DNA from: Enterobacter cloacae complex sp. ECNIH7
GTDB taxonomy: Bacteria > Pseudomonadota > Gammaproteobacteria > Enterobacterales > Enterobacteriaceae
Length of the DNA stretch: 64,000 bases
NCBI RefSeq assembly: GCF_002208095.1
Contig: NZ_CP017990.1
Span: 186,001 to 250,000 of the forward strand
Direction: 5' to 3'
Shown here: positions 1 to 8,360 of the stretch, piece by piece
How the letters are laid out: the number at the start of each line of letters is the position of its first letter
How positions within the stretch are numbered: position 1 is the first letter of the stretch
Translations under genes and position numbers: made by a program
Notes under the pieces: generated by a model
What the model was told of the DNA's origin: nothing
Seen by the model: the letters and a program-made list of their open reading frames with translations, nothing else
The model's database searches: none

Positions 1-1615
1 CGATCATGCCCTGCTGGTGGTGGCCTGTGATGATGGCGTCATGGCGCAAACCCGTGAGCACCTGGCGATCCTGCAGCTGACTGGCAACCCGCAGCTGACC
101 GTGGCGCTGACCAAAGCCGATCGCGTGGATGACGCACGCGTCAGCGAAGTGCGCGAAACGGTACAGTCGACCTTGCAGGAGTATGGTTTTGCCGATGCTC
201 CGCTTTTTGTCACCGTGGCGACAGAAGGGCGCGGTATCGATGAACTTCGCCACCACTTACGGCAGCTTTCGTCGCGTGACCACGCCAGCCATCACCGCTT
301 CCGTCTGGCAATTGACCGGGCGTTTACCGTCAAAGGCGCGGGGCTGGTGGTGACCGGTACGGCGCTGAGCGGTGAAGTGAACGTAGGTGATACGCTCTGG
401 CTGACGGGCGTTAACAAGCCGATGCGCGTGCGCGGCTTACATGCGCAAAACCAGCCCGCGGAGCGTGCTCATGCCGGGCAGAGGATCGCGCTGAACATTG
501 CCGGGGATGCGGAAAAAGAGCAGCTTAACCGCGGCGACTGGCTGCTGGCCGATGCCCCACCTGAGCCGTCTGAACGCGTCATTGTTTGCCTGCAGACAAA
601 CGTGCCCCTGACCCAATGGCAGCCGCTGCATATTCACCACGCGGCCAGCCATATCACCGGACGCGTGTCGCTGCTGGAAAACGACCTTGCCGAACTGGTA
701 TTCGATTCACCGCTCTGGCTTGCAGACAACGATCGTCTGGTTCTGCGTGATATTTCCGCGCGGGAAACGCTTGCCGGGGCACGGGTGGTCGCGCTGAATC
801 CACCGCGACGCGGCAAGCGTAAACCTGAGTATTTGCAGTGGCTGGCTGCTCTGGCGCAGGCCAGCGATGATAACGCCGCGCTGCGGGTGCATCTTGAGCG
901 CGGTGCGGTGAGCCTGCGTGATTTTGCATGGGCACGCCAGCTGAGCGAGGAAGGGTTACGCCTGCTGGTCCAGCAGCCGGGCTTTATTCAGGCTGGAAAC
1001 AGTCTGCTAAACGCCCCGGTTGCTGCGAACTGGCAGCGTAAGATACTGAGCACGCTCGCAACGTACCATGAACAGCATCAGGATGAGCCTGGCCCGGGCC
1101 GTGAGCGTCTGCGGCGCATGGCGCTGCCGATGGAAGACGATGCGCTGGTGCTGCTGCTGATTGAAAACATGCGCGAAAGCGGGGCGATCAAAAGCCATCA
1201 CGGCTGGCTGCATCTGCCGGATCACAAGGCCGGGTTTACCGCAGAGCAAGAAGCGGTATGGCAAAAAGTGGCCTCGCTGTTTGGCGATGAGCCGTGGTGG
1301 GTTCGCGATCTGGCCCGCGAAACGAATACCGACGAGCAGGTAATGCGTCAGGTATTGCGCCATGCGGCGCAGCAGGGGCTGATAGTCGCGATCGTGAAAG
1401 ATCGTTATTACCGTAACGATCGGATTGTGGCGTTTGCGAACCTGATCCGCGAGCTGGATCAGGAGCGGGGCTCTACCTGCGCAGCCGATTTCCGCGATCG
1501 GCTGAACGTGGGCCGCAAGCTGGCGATACAGATCCTGGAATATTTCAACCGTATCGGCTTTACCCGCCGTCGGGGTAATGACCATCTGCTTCGTGACGCG
1601 CAGCTATTTCCCTGA
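1..1615 (+). CDS. selB: Selenocysteine-specific elongation factor SelB (5' truncated by window)
   Basis: SelB is the EF-Tu-like GTPase that carries selenocysteyl-tRNA to the ribosome at UGA codons followed by a SECIS hairpin. The reading frame is already open at base 2 (first residues DHALLVVACDDG), so roughly the first 76 residues, with the P-loop, lie outside the window. Visible parts are the end of the G domain with the guanine-specificity motif TKAD, the EF-Tu-like beta domains (FTVKGAGLVVTGTALSGEV), and the C-terminal winged-helix half that binds SECIS RNA, ending in RRRGNDHLLRDAQLFP. The 537 visible codons agree with the 614-residue E. coli protein. The stop is 3 bases from the convergent ROK gene. 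The family match is near certain. Confidence 0.97.
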   Translation, partial: DHALLVVACDDGVMAQTREHLAILQLTGNPQLTVALTKADRVDDARVSEVRETVQSTLQEYGFADAPLFVTVATEGRGIDELRHHLRQLSSRDHASHHRFRLAIDRAFTVKGAGLVVTGTALSGEVNVGDTLWLTGVNKPMRVRGLHAQNQPAERAHAGQRIALNIAGDAEKEQLNRGDWLLADAPPEPSERVIVCLQTNVPLTQWQPLHIHHAASHITGRVSLLENDLAELVFDSPLWLADNDRLVLRDISARETLAGARVVALNPPRRGKRKPEYLQWLAALAQASDDNAALRVHLERGAVSLRDFAWARQLSEEGLRLLVQQPGFIQAGNSLLNAPVAANWQRKILSTLATYHEQHQDEPGPGRERLRRMALPMEDDALVLLLIENMRESGAIKSHHGWLHLPDHKAGFTAEQEAVWQKVASLFGDEPWWVRDLARETNTDEQVMRQVLRHAAQQGLIVAIVKDRYYRNDRIVAFANLIRELDQERGSTCAADFRDRLNVGRKLAIQILEYFNRIGFTRRRGNDHLLRDAQLFP

Positions 1616-1618
1616 GCG

Positions 1619-2503
1619 CTACGTGTGGCGGGAGAGTTTTTGCTTTGCCAGCCATACCGCGCCCAGTCTTCCTGCCTGGTTACCCAGCTCGCAGGGCAGA
1701 ATGGGCACTTTGAGTGCTTCCCATTCCTCGAATCGCTCCAGGTACTTATCGAGCAGGAGATAGATTTTCTCCTGCTCGCTTACCCCTCCGCCAATCAGCA
1801 CTGCCTGTGGATCGAACATCGAGATCACGCTATAAACGCCGCGCGAGAGAAAATGCGCCCAGGCTTCAATAGCTTCGCGCAGATGCACGTCGCTCTCCAT
1901 ACGTTTAAACAGCTCCTTGCCGTCGGGCATTTCTTCTTCTGAAACGGCCAGCGCGCGGCGGCAAGCTTTCATCAGGCCGCTGGCAGACGCAACCTCGTGC
2001 ATCGGTTCGCCCTGGTCCCCCACGGGCAGCACGCCAAATTCGCCGGCGCGGTAATGCGACCCGCGATAGAGATCGCCTTCCATCACAATCCCGCCACCGA
2101 TGCCCGTGCCGATGGTGATACAGACGAAATGCTCGTAATCCTTACCCGCGCCCTGCCAGCGCTCGCCCAGCGCCGCACAGTTGGCGTCATTTTCCACGGT
2201 GACGGGAAGATCGGTCAGATCGGCGAAGAGTTCGCACAGGTTTTCGCTGTCGAGATAGTCGAGCGCGCCCGCTTTAGCCGCTTCGCCGCTATGGTGGTTA
2301 ATATGGCCGGGAAAGCTCACGCCGATACCGACGATATCGTATTCGTCCTGATACGCTTCAACTACCGCTTTCCACTTCTTTTTGAAGGTGTTTTTATCCT
2401 CAGGGGTATCGTACTCGTCTGTCGTCAGCTCCTTGCCATTTTCATCAATCACGCCGTGCTTGATATGGGTTCCGCCTACGTCAAAACCGATAAATAGCTG
2501 CAT
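1619..2503 (-). CDS. ROK-family sugar kinase, substrate unknown
   Basis: A 294-residue ROK protein that probably phosphorylates a free hexose or glycoside in the cytoplasm. It has the phosphate-binding motif FDVGGTHIK (7-15), the catalytic segment VENDANCAALGE with Asp106 as the expected base, the second phosphate loop TIGTGIGGG (130-138) and AGEFG (153-157). The CxCGxxGC zinc motif of typical ROK kinases and repressors is missing, and there is no N-terminal helix-turn-helix, so this is an enzyme, not a repressor. The start at MQLF is chosen because AAGGA lies just upstream; the longer open frame has no ribosome site. It sits between selB and aldB where E. coli has yiaY. Beta-glucoside kinase (BglK-like) is one possibility, but the sequence does not fix the substrate. 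Confidence 0.85.
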   Translation of the reverse strand: MQLFIGFDVGGTHIKHGVIDENGKELTTDEYDTPEDKNTFKKKWKAVVEAYQDEYDIVGIGVSFPGHINHHSGEAAKAGALDYLDSENLCELFADLTDLPVTVENDANCAALGERWQGAGKDYEHFVCITIGTGIGGGIVMEGDLYRGSHYRAGEFGVLPVGDQGEPMHEVASASGLMKACRRALAVSEEEMPDGKELFKRMESDVHLREAIEAWAHFLSRGVYSVISMFDPQAVLIGGGVSEQEKIYLLLDKYLERFEEWEALKVPILPCELGNQAGRLGAVWLAKQKLSRHT

Positions 2504-2668
2504 CGCATCCTTCCTTATGAGCTCTTGACTTGTTAAGTATGGCTCAGTGGCAGAAACGAAACGTAAAGTACGGTAATCCGTGATACGGCTCGTAAACCCG
2601 TCACCCACTGGCGAGAAAAACGCCAGCCGGAACTACCCTTGTTGTACACCAACAGCAAGGAGACGGTC

Positions 2669-4207
2669 ATGACAAACAATCCTCCCTCATCGCGTATCCA
2701 GCCCGGCGAGTATGGTTTTCCCCTCAAGCTGAAGCCTCGTTATGACAACTTTATTGGCGGCGACTGGGTAGCTCCCGTCGACGGCGAATACTATTCCAAC
2801 CTGACCCCCGTAACCGGCCAGCCGCTGTGCGAAATAGCCAGCTCCGGCAAGCGCGATATCGATCTGGCGCTGGATGCGGCGCACAAAGCGAAAGATAAAT
2901 GGGGCCATACCTCAGTTCAGGACCGCGCGGCTATTTTGTTCAAAATCGCTGACCGGATGGAGCAGAATCTGGAGCTGCTGGCGACGGCGGAAACCTGGGA
3001 TAACGGCAAGCCGATCCGGGAAACGATGGCGGCAGACGTGCCGCTGGCCATCGACCACTTCCGCTATTTTGCCTCCTGCATTCGCGCTCAGGAGGGCGGA
3101 ATAAGCGAGGTAGACAGCGACACCGTGGCGTATCATTTCCACGAACCGCTGGGCGTCGTCGGGCAAATCATTCCGTGGAACTTCCCGCTGCTGATGGCGA
3201 GCTGGAAAATGGCGCCCGCGCTGGCGGCCGGCAACTGCATTGTGCTGAAACCGGCGCGTCTGACCCCGCTCTCGGTCCTGCTGCTGATGGAAATCGTTGG
3301 CGACCTTCTGCCGCCGGGCGTGATTAACGTGGTCAACGGTGCGGGCGGTGAGATAGGGGAATATCTGGCTACCTCGAAACGGATCGCTAAAGTGGCGTTT
3401 ACCGGGTCGACGGAAGTGGGCCAGCAGATTATGCAGTACGCCACGCAGAACATCATTCCGGTGACCCTGGAGCTGGGCGGGAAATCCCCGAACATCTTCT
3501 TCGCGGACGTGATGGAGGAAGAGGATGCCTTCTTTGATAAAGCCCTGGAAGGGTTTGCGCTGTTTGCGTTTAACCAGGGCGAAGTCTGCACCTGCCCAAG
3601 CCGCGCGCTGGTGCAGGAGTCCATCTATGAGCGCTTTATGGAGCGGGCCATTCGCCGCGTAGAGTCTATCCGCAGCGGTAACCCGCTCGATAACGTGACG
3701 CAGATGGGGGCGCAGGTCTCGCATGGACAGCTGGAAACGATCCTCAACTACATCGATATCGGCAAGAAAGAGGGGGCGGATATTCTGACCGGCGGTCGCC
3801 GTAAGGTGCTCGGTGGGGATCTGCAGGAAGGGTATTACCTGGAGCCAACGATCCTGTTCGGTCAGAACAACATGCGCGTCTTCCAGGAGGAAATTTTCGG
3901 ACCGGTACTGGCCGTGACCACCTTCAAAACGATGGAGGAGGCGCTGGAGATTGCCAACGACACGCCGTATGGGCTGGGAGCGGGCGTCTGGAGCCGCAAC
4001 GGTAATCTGGCCTATAAAATGGGCAGAGGTATTCAGGCCGGGCGCGTCTGGACCAACTGCTACCACGCCTATCCAGCCCACGCTGCATTTGGTGGTTATA
4101 AGCAATCGGGTATCGGGCGTGAAACCCACAAGATGATGCTGGAGCATTATCAGCAAACGAAATGTTTGCTGGTCAGCTACTCCGATAAACCGCTGGGGCT
4201 GTTCTAA
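2669..4207 (+). CDS. aldB: Aldehyde dehydrogenase AldB
   Basis: NAD(P)-dependent cytoplasmic aldehyde dehydrogenase that oxidises acetaldehyde and similar aldehydes to acids. The 512 residues equal the E. coli AldB length and the sequence is nearly collinear, beginning [20 protein letters not shown]. The catalytic glutamate lies in LELGGKSPN, the nucleophilic cysteine in [10 protein letters not shown], and the cofactor loop in FTGSTEVG. The ATG at 2669 follows AAGGAGAC at a good distance; an upstream in-frame ATG is not needed. In E. coli this gene is growth-phase controlled through RpoS, Fis and CRP; I did not find a clear site in the 165-base leader. Its stop overlaps the stop of the convergent LysR gene by 4 bases. 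Confidence 0.97.
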   Translation: MTNNPPSSRIQPGEYGFPLKLKPRYDNFIGGDWVAPVDGEYYSNLTPVTGQPLCEIASSGKRDIDLALDAAHKAKDKWGHTSVQDRAAILFKIADRMEQNLELLATAETWDNGKPIRETMAADVPLAIDHFRYFASCIRAQEGGISEVDSDTVAYHFHEPLGVVGQIIPWNFPLLMASWKMAPALAAGNCIVLKPARLTPLSVLLLMEIVGDLLPPGVINVVNGAGGEIGEYLATSKRIAKVAFTGSTEVGQQIMQYATQNIIPVTLELGGKSPNIFFADVMEEEDAFFDKALEGFALFAFNQGEVCTCPSRALVQESIYERFMERAIRRVESIRSGNPLDNVTQMGAQVSHGQLETILNYIDIGKKEGADILTGGRRKVLGGDLQEGYYLEPTILFGQNNMRVFQEEIFGPVLAVTTFKTMEEALEIANDTPYGLGAGVWSRNGNLAYKMGRGIQAGRVWTNCYHAYPAHAAFGGYKQSGIGRETHKMMLEHYQQTKCLLVSYSDKPLGLF

Positions 4208-5166
4208 TCGCCCAGCTCAGGCCGTCCATGGGCGGCCTGAGCAATTTGCTGGCGCAGGCAGTTCAGAACGCCATCCAGAACGTATTGCACGCGCCAGGGC
4301 TGGTATTCGCGTTTGCGGAAGATGGCCGTCAGATCGAGCCACCACTCTTCCTGATGCGGGAAGCAGGGAACCAGCATCCCTTGCGTTAATTCTTTTTTCA
4401 GACTCTCTTTTGGCGCAAAAACAATCCCAAGATTATTTCTTGCCAGCTCCAGGGCCGTCTGCGTATTGTCGCAAATATAATTACCGGTCACCCGGTAGTC
4501 ATGCACGCTATCACTGCCGTGCACGCGGAAACGCCAGATATTTGCATCATCGACCAGCATGGAGTCAATGAGAATACAGGAATGATTAATTAAATCTTCA
4601 GGTCCCTTTAAGGGATGCTTATTTAAATAATCAACGGTTGCAAATGCTGTAACGGAATATTTTGTTAACACGCTGGCAACCAGACTTTCGTCTTTCGGCT
4701 GCGCATAGGTAATTAAAATATCGCAGTCATCCGGGAAGAAAACGCCTTCTGAAAATTCATTCCGGTCGAGGTTGTAGGTTTTCAGGGAGATGCGGATGTC
4801 ACCGATATCTTCTATCTGATGGATCACGTGACGCGCGAGATAGGTCACGATACCCGTAGGGGCGTAAATCGTGACTTTTCCGCGTTTTTCATGCTTGTAA
4901 TCCGCAATGAAATTAACAAGTTGAGTATTTTTATCCAGCGTGGCGTTAACATAGGGAAGTAACGCTTCACCGAACTGAGTAAGCGCCAGTTGACGCGTGG
5001 TGCGTTCAAAAACCTTGAGTCCAACCCGTGTTTCAAAATCAGACAGATATTTGCTAACGTTGGCCTGCGCCATGCCCAGCAGGGCGGCGGCATCACCAAT
5101 GCTGCGAGTTGCGGCGATGACGGATATGATTTTTAATTCGCGTGGCTTCAGCTGTAAATTACTCAT
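4204..5166 (-). CDS. yiaU: LysR-family transcriptional regulator (yiaU-like)
   Basis: A 320-residue LysR regulator. The winged helix-turn-helix covers about residues 8-67 ([36 protein letters not shown]), followed by a linker helix and a periplasmic-binding-type effector domain to the end. The start MSNLQLK at 5166 is preferred over an in-frame ATG 16 codons upstream because it places the helix-turn-helix at the usual distance. It is divergent from yiaT across a 120-base, very AT-rich gap, the classical arrangement for a LysR regulator and its target. The name comes from this position, as in E. coli where yiaU adjoins yiaT; I could not verify protein identity in detail. The ligand is unknown. 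Confidence 0.8.
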   Translation of the reverse strand: MSNLQLKPRELKIISVIAATRSIGDAAALLGMAQANVSKYLSDFETRVGLKVFERTTRQLALTQFGEALLPYVNATLDKNTQLVNFIADYKHEKRGKVTIYAPTGIVTYLARHVIHQIEDIGDIRISLKTYNLDRNEFSEGVFFPDDCDILITYAQPKDESLVASVLTKYSVTAFATVDYLNKHPLKGPEDLINHSCILIDSMLVDDANIWRFRVHGSDSVHDYRVTGNYICDNTQTALELARNNLGIVFAPKESLKKELTQGMLVPCFPHQEEWWLDLTAIFRKREYQPWRVQYVLDGVLNCLRQQIAQAAHGRPELGD

Positions 5167-5192
5167 CCTGCACACCCATCTATATGATTTTA

Positions 5193-5208
5193 TATATAAT
5201 ATTATATA
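5193..5208. promoter_or_regulatory. Perfect 16-bp AT palindrome between yiaU and yiaT
   Basis: TATATAATATTATATA is an exact palindrome inside the 120-base divergent spacer, 27 bases from the regulator start and about 80 from yiaT. LysR proteins bind interrupted dyads in such spacers, and the T-N11-A core can be placed here. Pure A/T palindromes also arise by chance or as overlapping -10 elements, so operator function is inference. Confidence 0.35.
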
Positions 5209-5286
5209 AACCACAGCGTTGCATTGGCAAATTTGTAACCATTATTATGCGCCTCGCTTGTTTGGCATTTTAATGGATTACATGTA

Positions 5287-6027
5287 ATGACTATTAAATA
5301 CAATTTACTCATCGCGGCCACGTTATTTGCAACATCCTCAGCAATGGCCGGTGACTTTTCACTAGGAGCGGGGGCTGTATTTAATGAGTCTCCTTACAAA
5401 GGCTATAACGAAAATACGACCGCAGTACCGTTAATTAGTTACGAAGGCGACAACTTTTATGTTCGCCAGACCACGGGCGGATGGATCCTGTGGAAAGACG
5501 CAAAAAATGAACTCAGCCTGACCGCATCGTGGATGCCGCTGCATTTCGATCCAGATGACAACGACGACCATCAGATGAAACAGCTTGATGAGCGTAAAGC
5601 CTCTGCCTTCCTCGGCGGCGCGTACTACCGCCACGAAAGCTGGGGTTCTCTGAAAGTGGCGGTCTCTGGTGATGCCACGGATGAAAGCGGCGGTATGATC
5701 GGCGAGGTTTCTTACTTCCGTCCAATCAGGATGGAACGCCTGACCCTGACGCCCTCTGTCGGTATTTTCTATAGCGACGAAAGCTATAACGACTACTACT
5801 ACGGCGTATCCGGCAGCGAGTCTCGCCGCTCAGGTCTGGATGAATACACCGCCGGTGACAGCTGGACGCCATACGTTGGCCTGGCGGCCAAATATCAGTT
5901 AACCCAGAAGCTGTATCTCAACGCCAGCGCGGTCTACACCGTATTGCCTGACGACGTGAAGAACAGCCCGATGATCGACCGCGACGACAGCTTCGCGCTG
6001 ATGACCGGCCTGACCTGGCGTTTCTGA
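5287..6027 (+). CDS. yiaT: MipA/OmpV family outer membrane protein YiaT
   Basis: A 246-residue outer-membrane beta-barrel protein of the MipA/OmpV family, the same length as E. coli YiaT. A signal peptide covers about residues 1-21 (cut after SSAMA). The mature part alternates polar and aromatic residues as in barrel strands and ends in GLTWRF, the terminal aromatic signature recognised by the BAM complex. SESRRSGLDEYTAGDSW is the conserved family segment. MipA-type proteins are scaffolds or porin-like proteins in the envelope; no substrate is established for this branch. It is divergent from the LysR gene, its likely regulator. A REP pair follows its stop. Confidence 0.93.
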   Translation: MTIKYNLLIAATLFATSSAMAGDFSLGAGAVFNESPYKGYNENTTAVPLISYEGDNFYVRQTTGGWILWKDAKNELSLTASWMPLHFDPDDNDDHQMKQLDERKASAFLGGAYYRHESWGSLKVAVSGDATDESGGMIGEVSYFRPIRMERLTLTPSVGIFYSDESYNDYYYGVSGSESRRSGLDEYTAGDSWTPYVGLAAKYQLTQKLYLNASAVYTVLPDDVKNSPMIDRDDSFALMTGLTWRF

Positions 6028-6036
6028 TGCGTTAAA

Positions 6037-6122
6037 GCCGGGTGGCGGCTTCGCCTTACCCGGCCTACATGGACTGCCATCGCAGTTTTACGTAGGCCCG
6101 AGCAAGCGAAGCGCCGCCGGGC
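6037..6122. repeat. REP pair (BIME-like)
   Basis: Two head-to-head copies of the enteric REP palindrome lie just after yiaT. One starts GCCGGGTGGCGGCTTCGCC (6037-6068) and the other, inverted, ends GAAGCGCCGCCGGGC (6092-6122). The intervening 23 bases also fold. These are typical extragenic REP units that stabilise upstream mRNA or bind gyrase and IHF. Confidence 0.85.
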
Positions 6123-6316
6123 ATATTTGAGAGTACCGATCTTCCGTTTTCCCTTCCCGTCATGACTTCCTCATTAATATTCCTGATACGCTAATGCGAT
6201 CTGCGCCATCAATAAAGGTGTGCATCATGTGTATCATTCTTAAAGAAAATTAAACCGTGCACTCTCGTCCGTATTTGGCGACGGGTGGGAATTAAGCACG
6301 GATATCAGGAGTCGTT

Positions 6317-6391
6317 ATGTTTTATCCGGCTTACATTCATTCTGATTCCGACGGTAGCGCCAGCGGCTATCTCAAAAGAACTGGATTTTAA
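6317..6391 (+). pseudogene. hicB: Fragment of a HicB-type antitoxin gene
   Basis: A 24-codon frame begins MFYPAYIHSDSDGSASGY, which I recognise as the conserved N-terminus of one HicB antitoxin branch (a soft-nuclease-like fold starting YPAxIHxDxDGSASGFFPDVPGC). Homology stops at residue 18 and the frame ends at TAA 6389. It has a good ribosome site (CAGGAGTCGTT), as an intact hicB downstream of hicA would. No hicA toxin is recognisable in 6130-6310. The bases after it read, in another frame, SKELDFNVREA and then a stop, which looks like the tail of a different gene. The likely explanation is a deletion that removed most of a hicAB pair. The 383-base gap between yiaT and ysaA otherwise holds only the REP pair. 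Confidence 0.5.
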
Positions 6392-6410
6392 CGTGCGCGA
6401 GGCGTAACAG

Positions 6411-6866
6411 ATGAACCGATTTATCGTGGCGGATGCGGAAAAATGCATTGGGTGCCGCACCTGCGAAGTGGCCTGCGCGGTGTCGCATCAGGACGCCGTC
6501 TCCGCTCATGCCTTTACGCCCCGCCTTCAGGTGGTTAAGGGGGACGACTACACAACGGCAGTGGGTTGCCATCAGTGCGAGGACGCGCCTTGTGCTAACG
6601 TCTGCCCAACCCATGCCATCAGTCGTACGGCGGGAGCCTGGCTCGTTGAGCAGACGCGCTGCATTGGGTGCAAAAGCTGTATGGTGGCGTGTCCGTTTGG
6701 GGCGATGCAGGTGCGCCTGGAGGGTAATAGGGCGCAGGCGCTGAAATGTGATTTATGCCTGCATCGCGAAGGCGGACCGGCCTGCGTGGAGGCCTGTCCA
6801 ACCCACGCGTTGCGATGCGTTGATCCTGCCAGACTACGCGCCGAACGGCTGCATAATCTGGCGTAA
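6411..6866 (+). CDS. ysaA: 4Fe-4S ferredoxin-type electron transfer protein YsaA
   Basis: A 151-residue polyferredoxin of the HydN/YsaA type. Sixteen cysteines form four cubane-cluster groups: CIGCRTCEVAC, CHQCEDAPCANVCP, CIGCKSCMVACP and CDLCLHREGGPACVEACP. There is no signal peptide or membrane segment, so it is a soluble cytoplasmic electron carrier, probably the small electron-transfer subunit of a molybdenum oxidoreductase or hydrogenase encoded elsewhere. It is convergent with avtA, as E. coli ysaA is (avtA-ysaA order conserved), and 6 residues shorter than that protein. Its partner is unknown. The GAGG at about 6398 serves as the ribosome site. Confidence 0.88.
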   Translation: MNRFIVADAEKCIGCRTCEVACAVSHQDAVSAHAFTPRLQVVKGDDYTTAVGCHQCEDAPCANVCPTHAISRTAGAWLVEQTRCIGCKSCMVACPFGAMQVRLEGNRAQALKCDLCLHREGGPACVEACPTHALRCVDPARLRAERLHNLA

Positions 6867-6870
6867 GAAC

Positions 6871-8127
6871 TTACTGACCGTCTTCGCGCCAGGCTTTTTC
6901 AATTTCTTCGGCGAGAATTTTAACACCCGCTTCGATTTTTTCCGGATCGGGCACGTAGTTCATGCGCATGCACTGGTGTGTATGCGGCCACGGCTTATCC
7001 AGCCCCGGGAAGAAATAATCGCCTGGTACCATCAGCACGCCGCGCTTTTTCAGGCGCTGGTAGAGCAGTTCGGTGGTGATAGGCAAATCCTTAAACCACA
7101 GCCACAGGAAAATCGCCCCTTCAGGTTTATGGATCAGGCAGCGTTCTTCCGGCAAGTAGCGGCGAAGTATCGCAATCGTCTCCTGAACGCGCTGGTAATA
7201 GAATGGCTTGATCACGTCATTGGACAGACGCAGCAGGTCGTTGCGCTTAATCATTTCGCACATCATCGCCGGGCCAATGCCGCCCGGTGAAAGGCTGATA
7301 ATGCCGTTCATATTGGTTATGGCGGTGATGATTTTCTCGTTGGCGATGATGATGCCGCAGCGGCTGCCCGGCAGACCCAGCTTAGAGAGGCTCATGCACA
7401 GGACAATGTTCGGGTTCCACAGCGGACGCGCTTCGCTGAAGATAATGCCCGGGAACGGCACGCCGTAGGCGTTATCGATCACCAGCGGAATGCCGTGCTG
7501 ATTCGCCAGCGCATCCAGCTTCATCAGTTCGTCGTCGGTGATCACGTTGCCCGTTGGGTTAGTCGGGCGCGATACGCAGATCATGCCCGTCTCTTCACCA
7601 ATATGCAGGTGTTCAAAATCGACGTGATATTTGAACTGGCCTTCCGGCAGCAGCTCGATGTTCGGGCGCGCGGAGACGAACAGATCCTCTTCCAGGCCGG
7701 AATCGGCGTAGCCGATATACTCCGGCGCCAGCGGGAACAGCACTTTTTTGGTGGTGCCGTCGGCGCGACGCCCTGCGAACAGATTAAACAAGTAGAAAAA
7801 CGCGCTCTGGCTGCCGTTTGTCAGTGCAATATTCTGTGGTTCGATATCCCAACCCAGCTCGTCACGCAGCATTTCGGCGAGGAGTGCCAGCAGTTCAGTT
7901 TTCCCCTGCGGGCCGTCGTAATTGCAAAGCGCATCGGTTGCTTTGCCGCTTTCCAGCATCTGAGCGAGCAGCGTCTGGAAATAGGTATTCATCTCCGGAA
8001 TTTGAGCCGGGTTTCCGCCGCCGAGCATGATTGCGCCCGGTGTGCGCAGCCCGTCGTTGAGGTCCTCCATCAGGCGAGTAATGCCTGAATGGCGGGTAAA
8101 TTTGTCGCCGAAAAGTGAAAACGTCAT
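6871..8127 (-). CDS. avtA: Valine-pyruvate aminotransferase AvtA
   Basis: PLP-dependent class I/II aminotransferase (transaminase C) that transfers the amino group between valine or alanine and the matching keto acids. The 418-residue protein starting MTFSLFGDKFTRHSGIT is almost identical in layout to E. coli AvtA (417). The PLP lysine lies in SLSKLGLPGSRCG, the PLP-binding aspartate region in NPTGNVITDDE and VIDNAYGVPFPG, and the substrate arginine near MRMNYVPDPE. The start at 8127 is chosen by this alignment; a longer in-frame extension runs into the repeat region and looks non-coding. In E. coli avtA is repressed by alanine and leucine. Confidence 0.96.
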   Translation of the reverse strand: MTFSLFGDKFTRHSGITRLMEDLNDGLRTPGAIMLGGGNPAQIPEMNTYFQTLLAQMLESGKATDALCNYDGPQGKTELLALLAEMLRDELGWDIEPQNIALTNGSQSAFFYLFNLFAGRRADGTTKKVLFPLAPEYIGYADSGLEEDLFVSARPNIELLPEGQFKYHVDFEHLHIGEETGMICVSRPTNPTGNVITDDELMKLDALANQHGIPLVIDNAYGVPFPGIIFSEARPLWNPNIVLCMSLSKLGLPGSRCGIIIANEKIITAITNMNGIISLSPGGIGPAMMCEMIKRNDLLRLSNDVIKPFYYQRVQETIAILRRYLPEERCLIHKPEGAIFLWLWFKDLPITTELLYQRLKKRGVLMVPGDYFFPGLDKPWPHTHQCMRMNYVPDPEKIEAGVKILAEEIEKAWREDGQ

Positions 8128-8269
8128 AGCAGGTGATCTGTCGAGCTTATTTTGAAAGTGGGTAACCATAACGCTAGCACCGTGCTGGTGCAAATCGGGT
8201 GATGTGGTCGGATTTGTTGTTTTGTATGGCGGAGTTGGATTTATACAGTGAATAGTTCTGGTGGATTTT

Positions 8270-8357
8270 CCCTCACCCCGACCCTCTTCCAAGAGGGAGA
8301 GGGGGAAAAGACGGCGCCGTGCGGTTCCCTCTCCCCTGCGGGGAGAGGGTTAGGGGG
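8270..8357. repeat. Inverted pair of CTCTCCC/GGGAGAG palindromic repeats
   Basis: Two copies of a dispersed GC-rich palindrome face each other between avtA and malS. The first is 8270-8303 (CCCTCACCCCGACCCTC then GAGGGAGAGGG), the second 8325-8357 (CCCTCTCCCC then GGGGAGAGGGTTAGGGG). The family recurs at 32085, 35035 and 45871. Each copy can fold alone and the pair can fold together. The rest of the 233-base spacer shows nothing recognisable. Confidence 0.8.
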
Positions 8358-8360
8358 GAA

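Noticed and set aside
6130..6310. A hicA toxin upstream of the hicB fragment
   Set aside because: I could not find the HicA dsRNA-binding-like pattern (GWxxxRxxGSHxxxxHP) in any frame; only unconvincing scraps such as GDGWELST occur.
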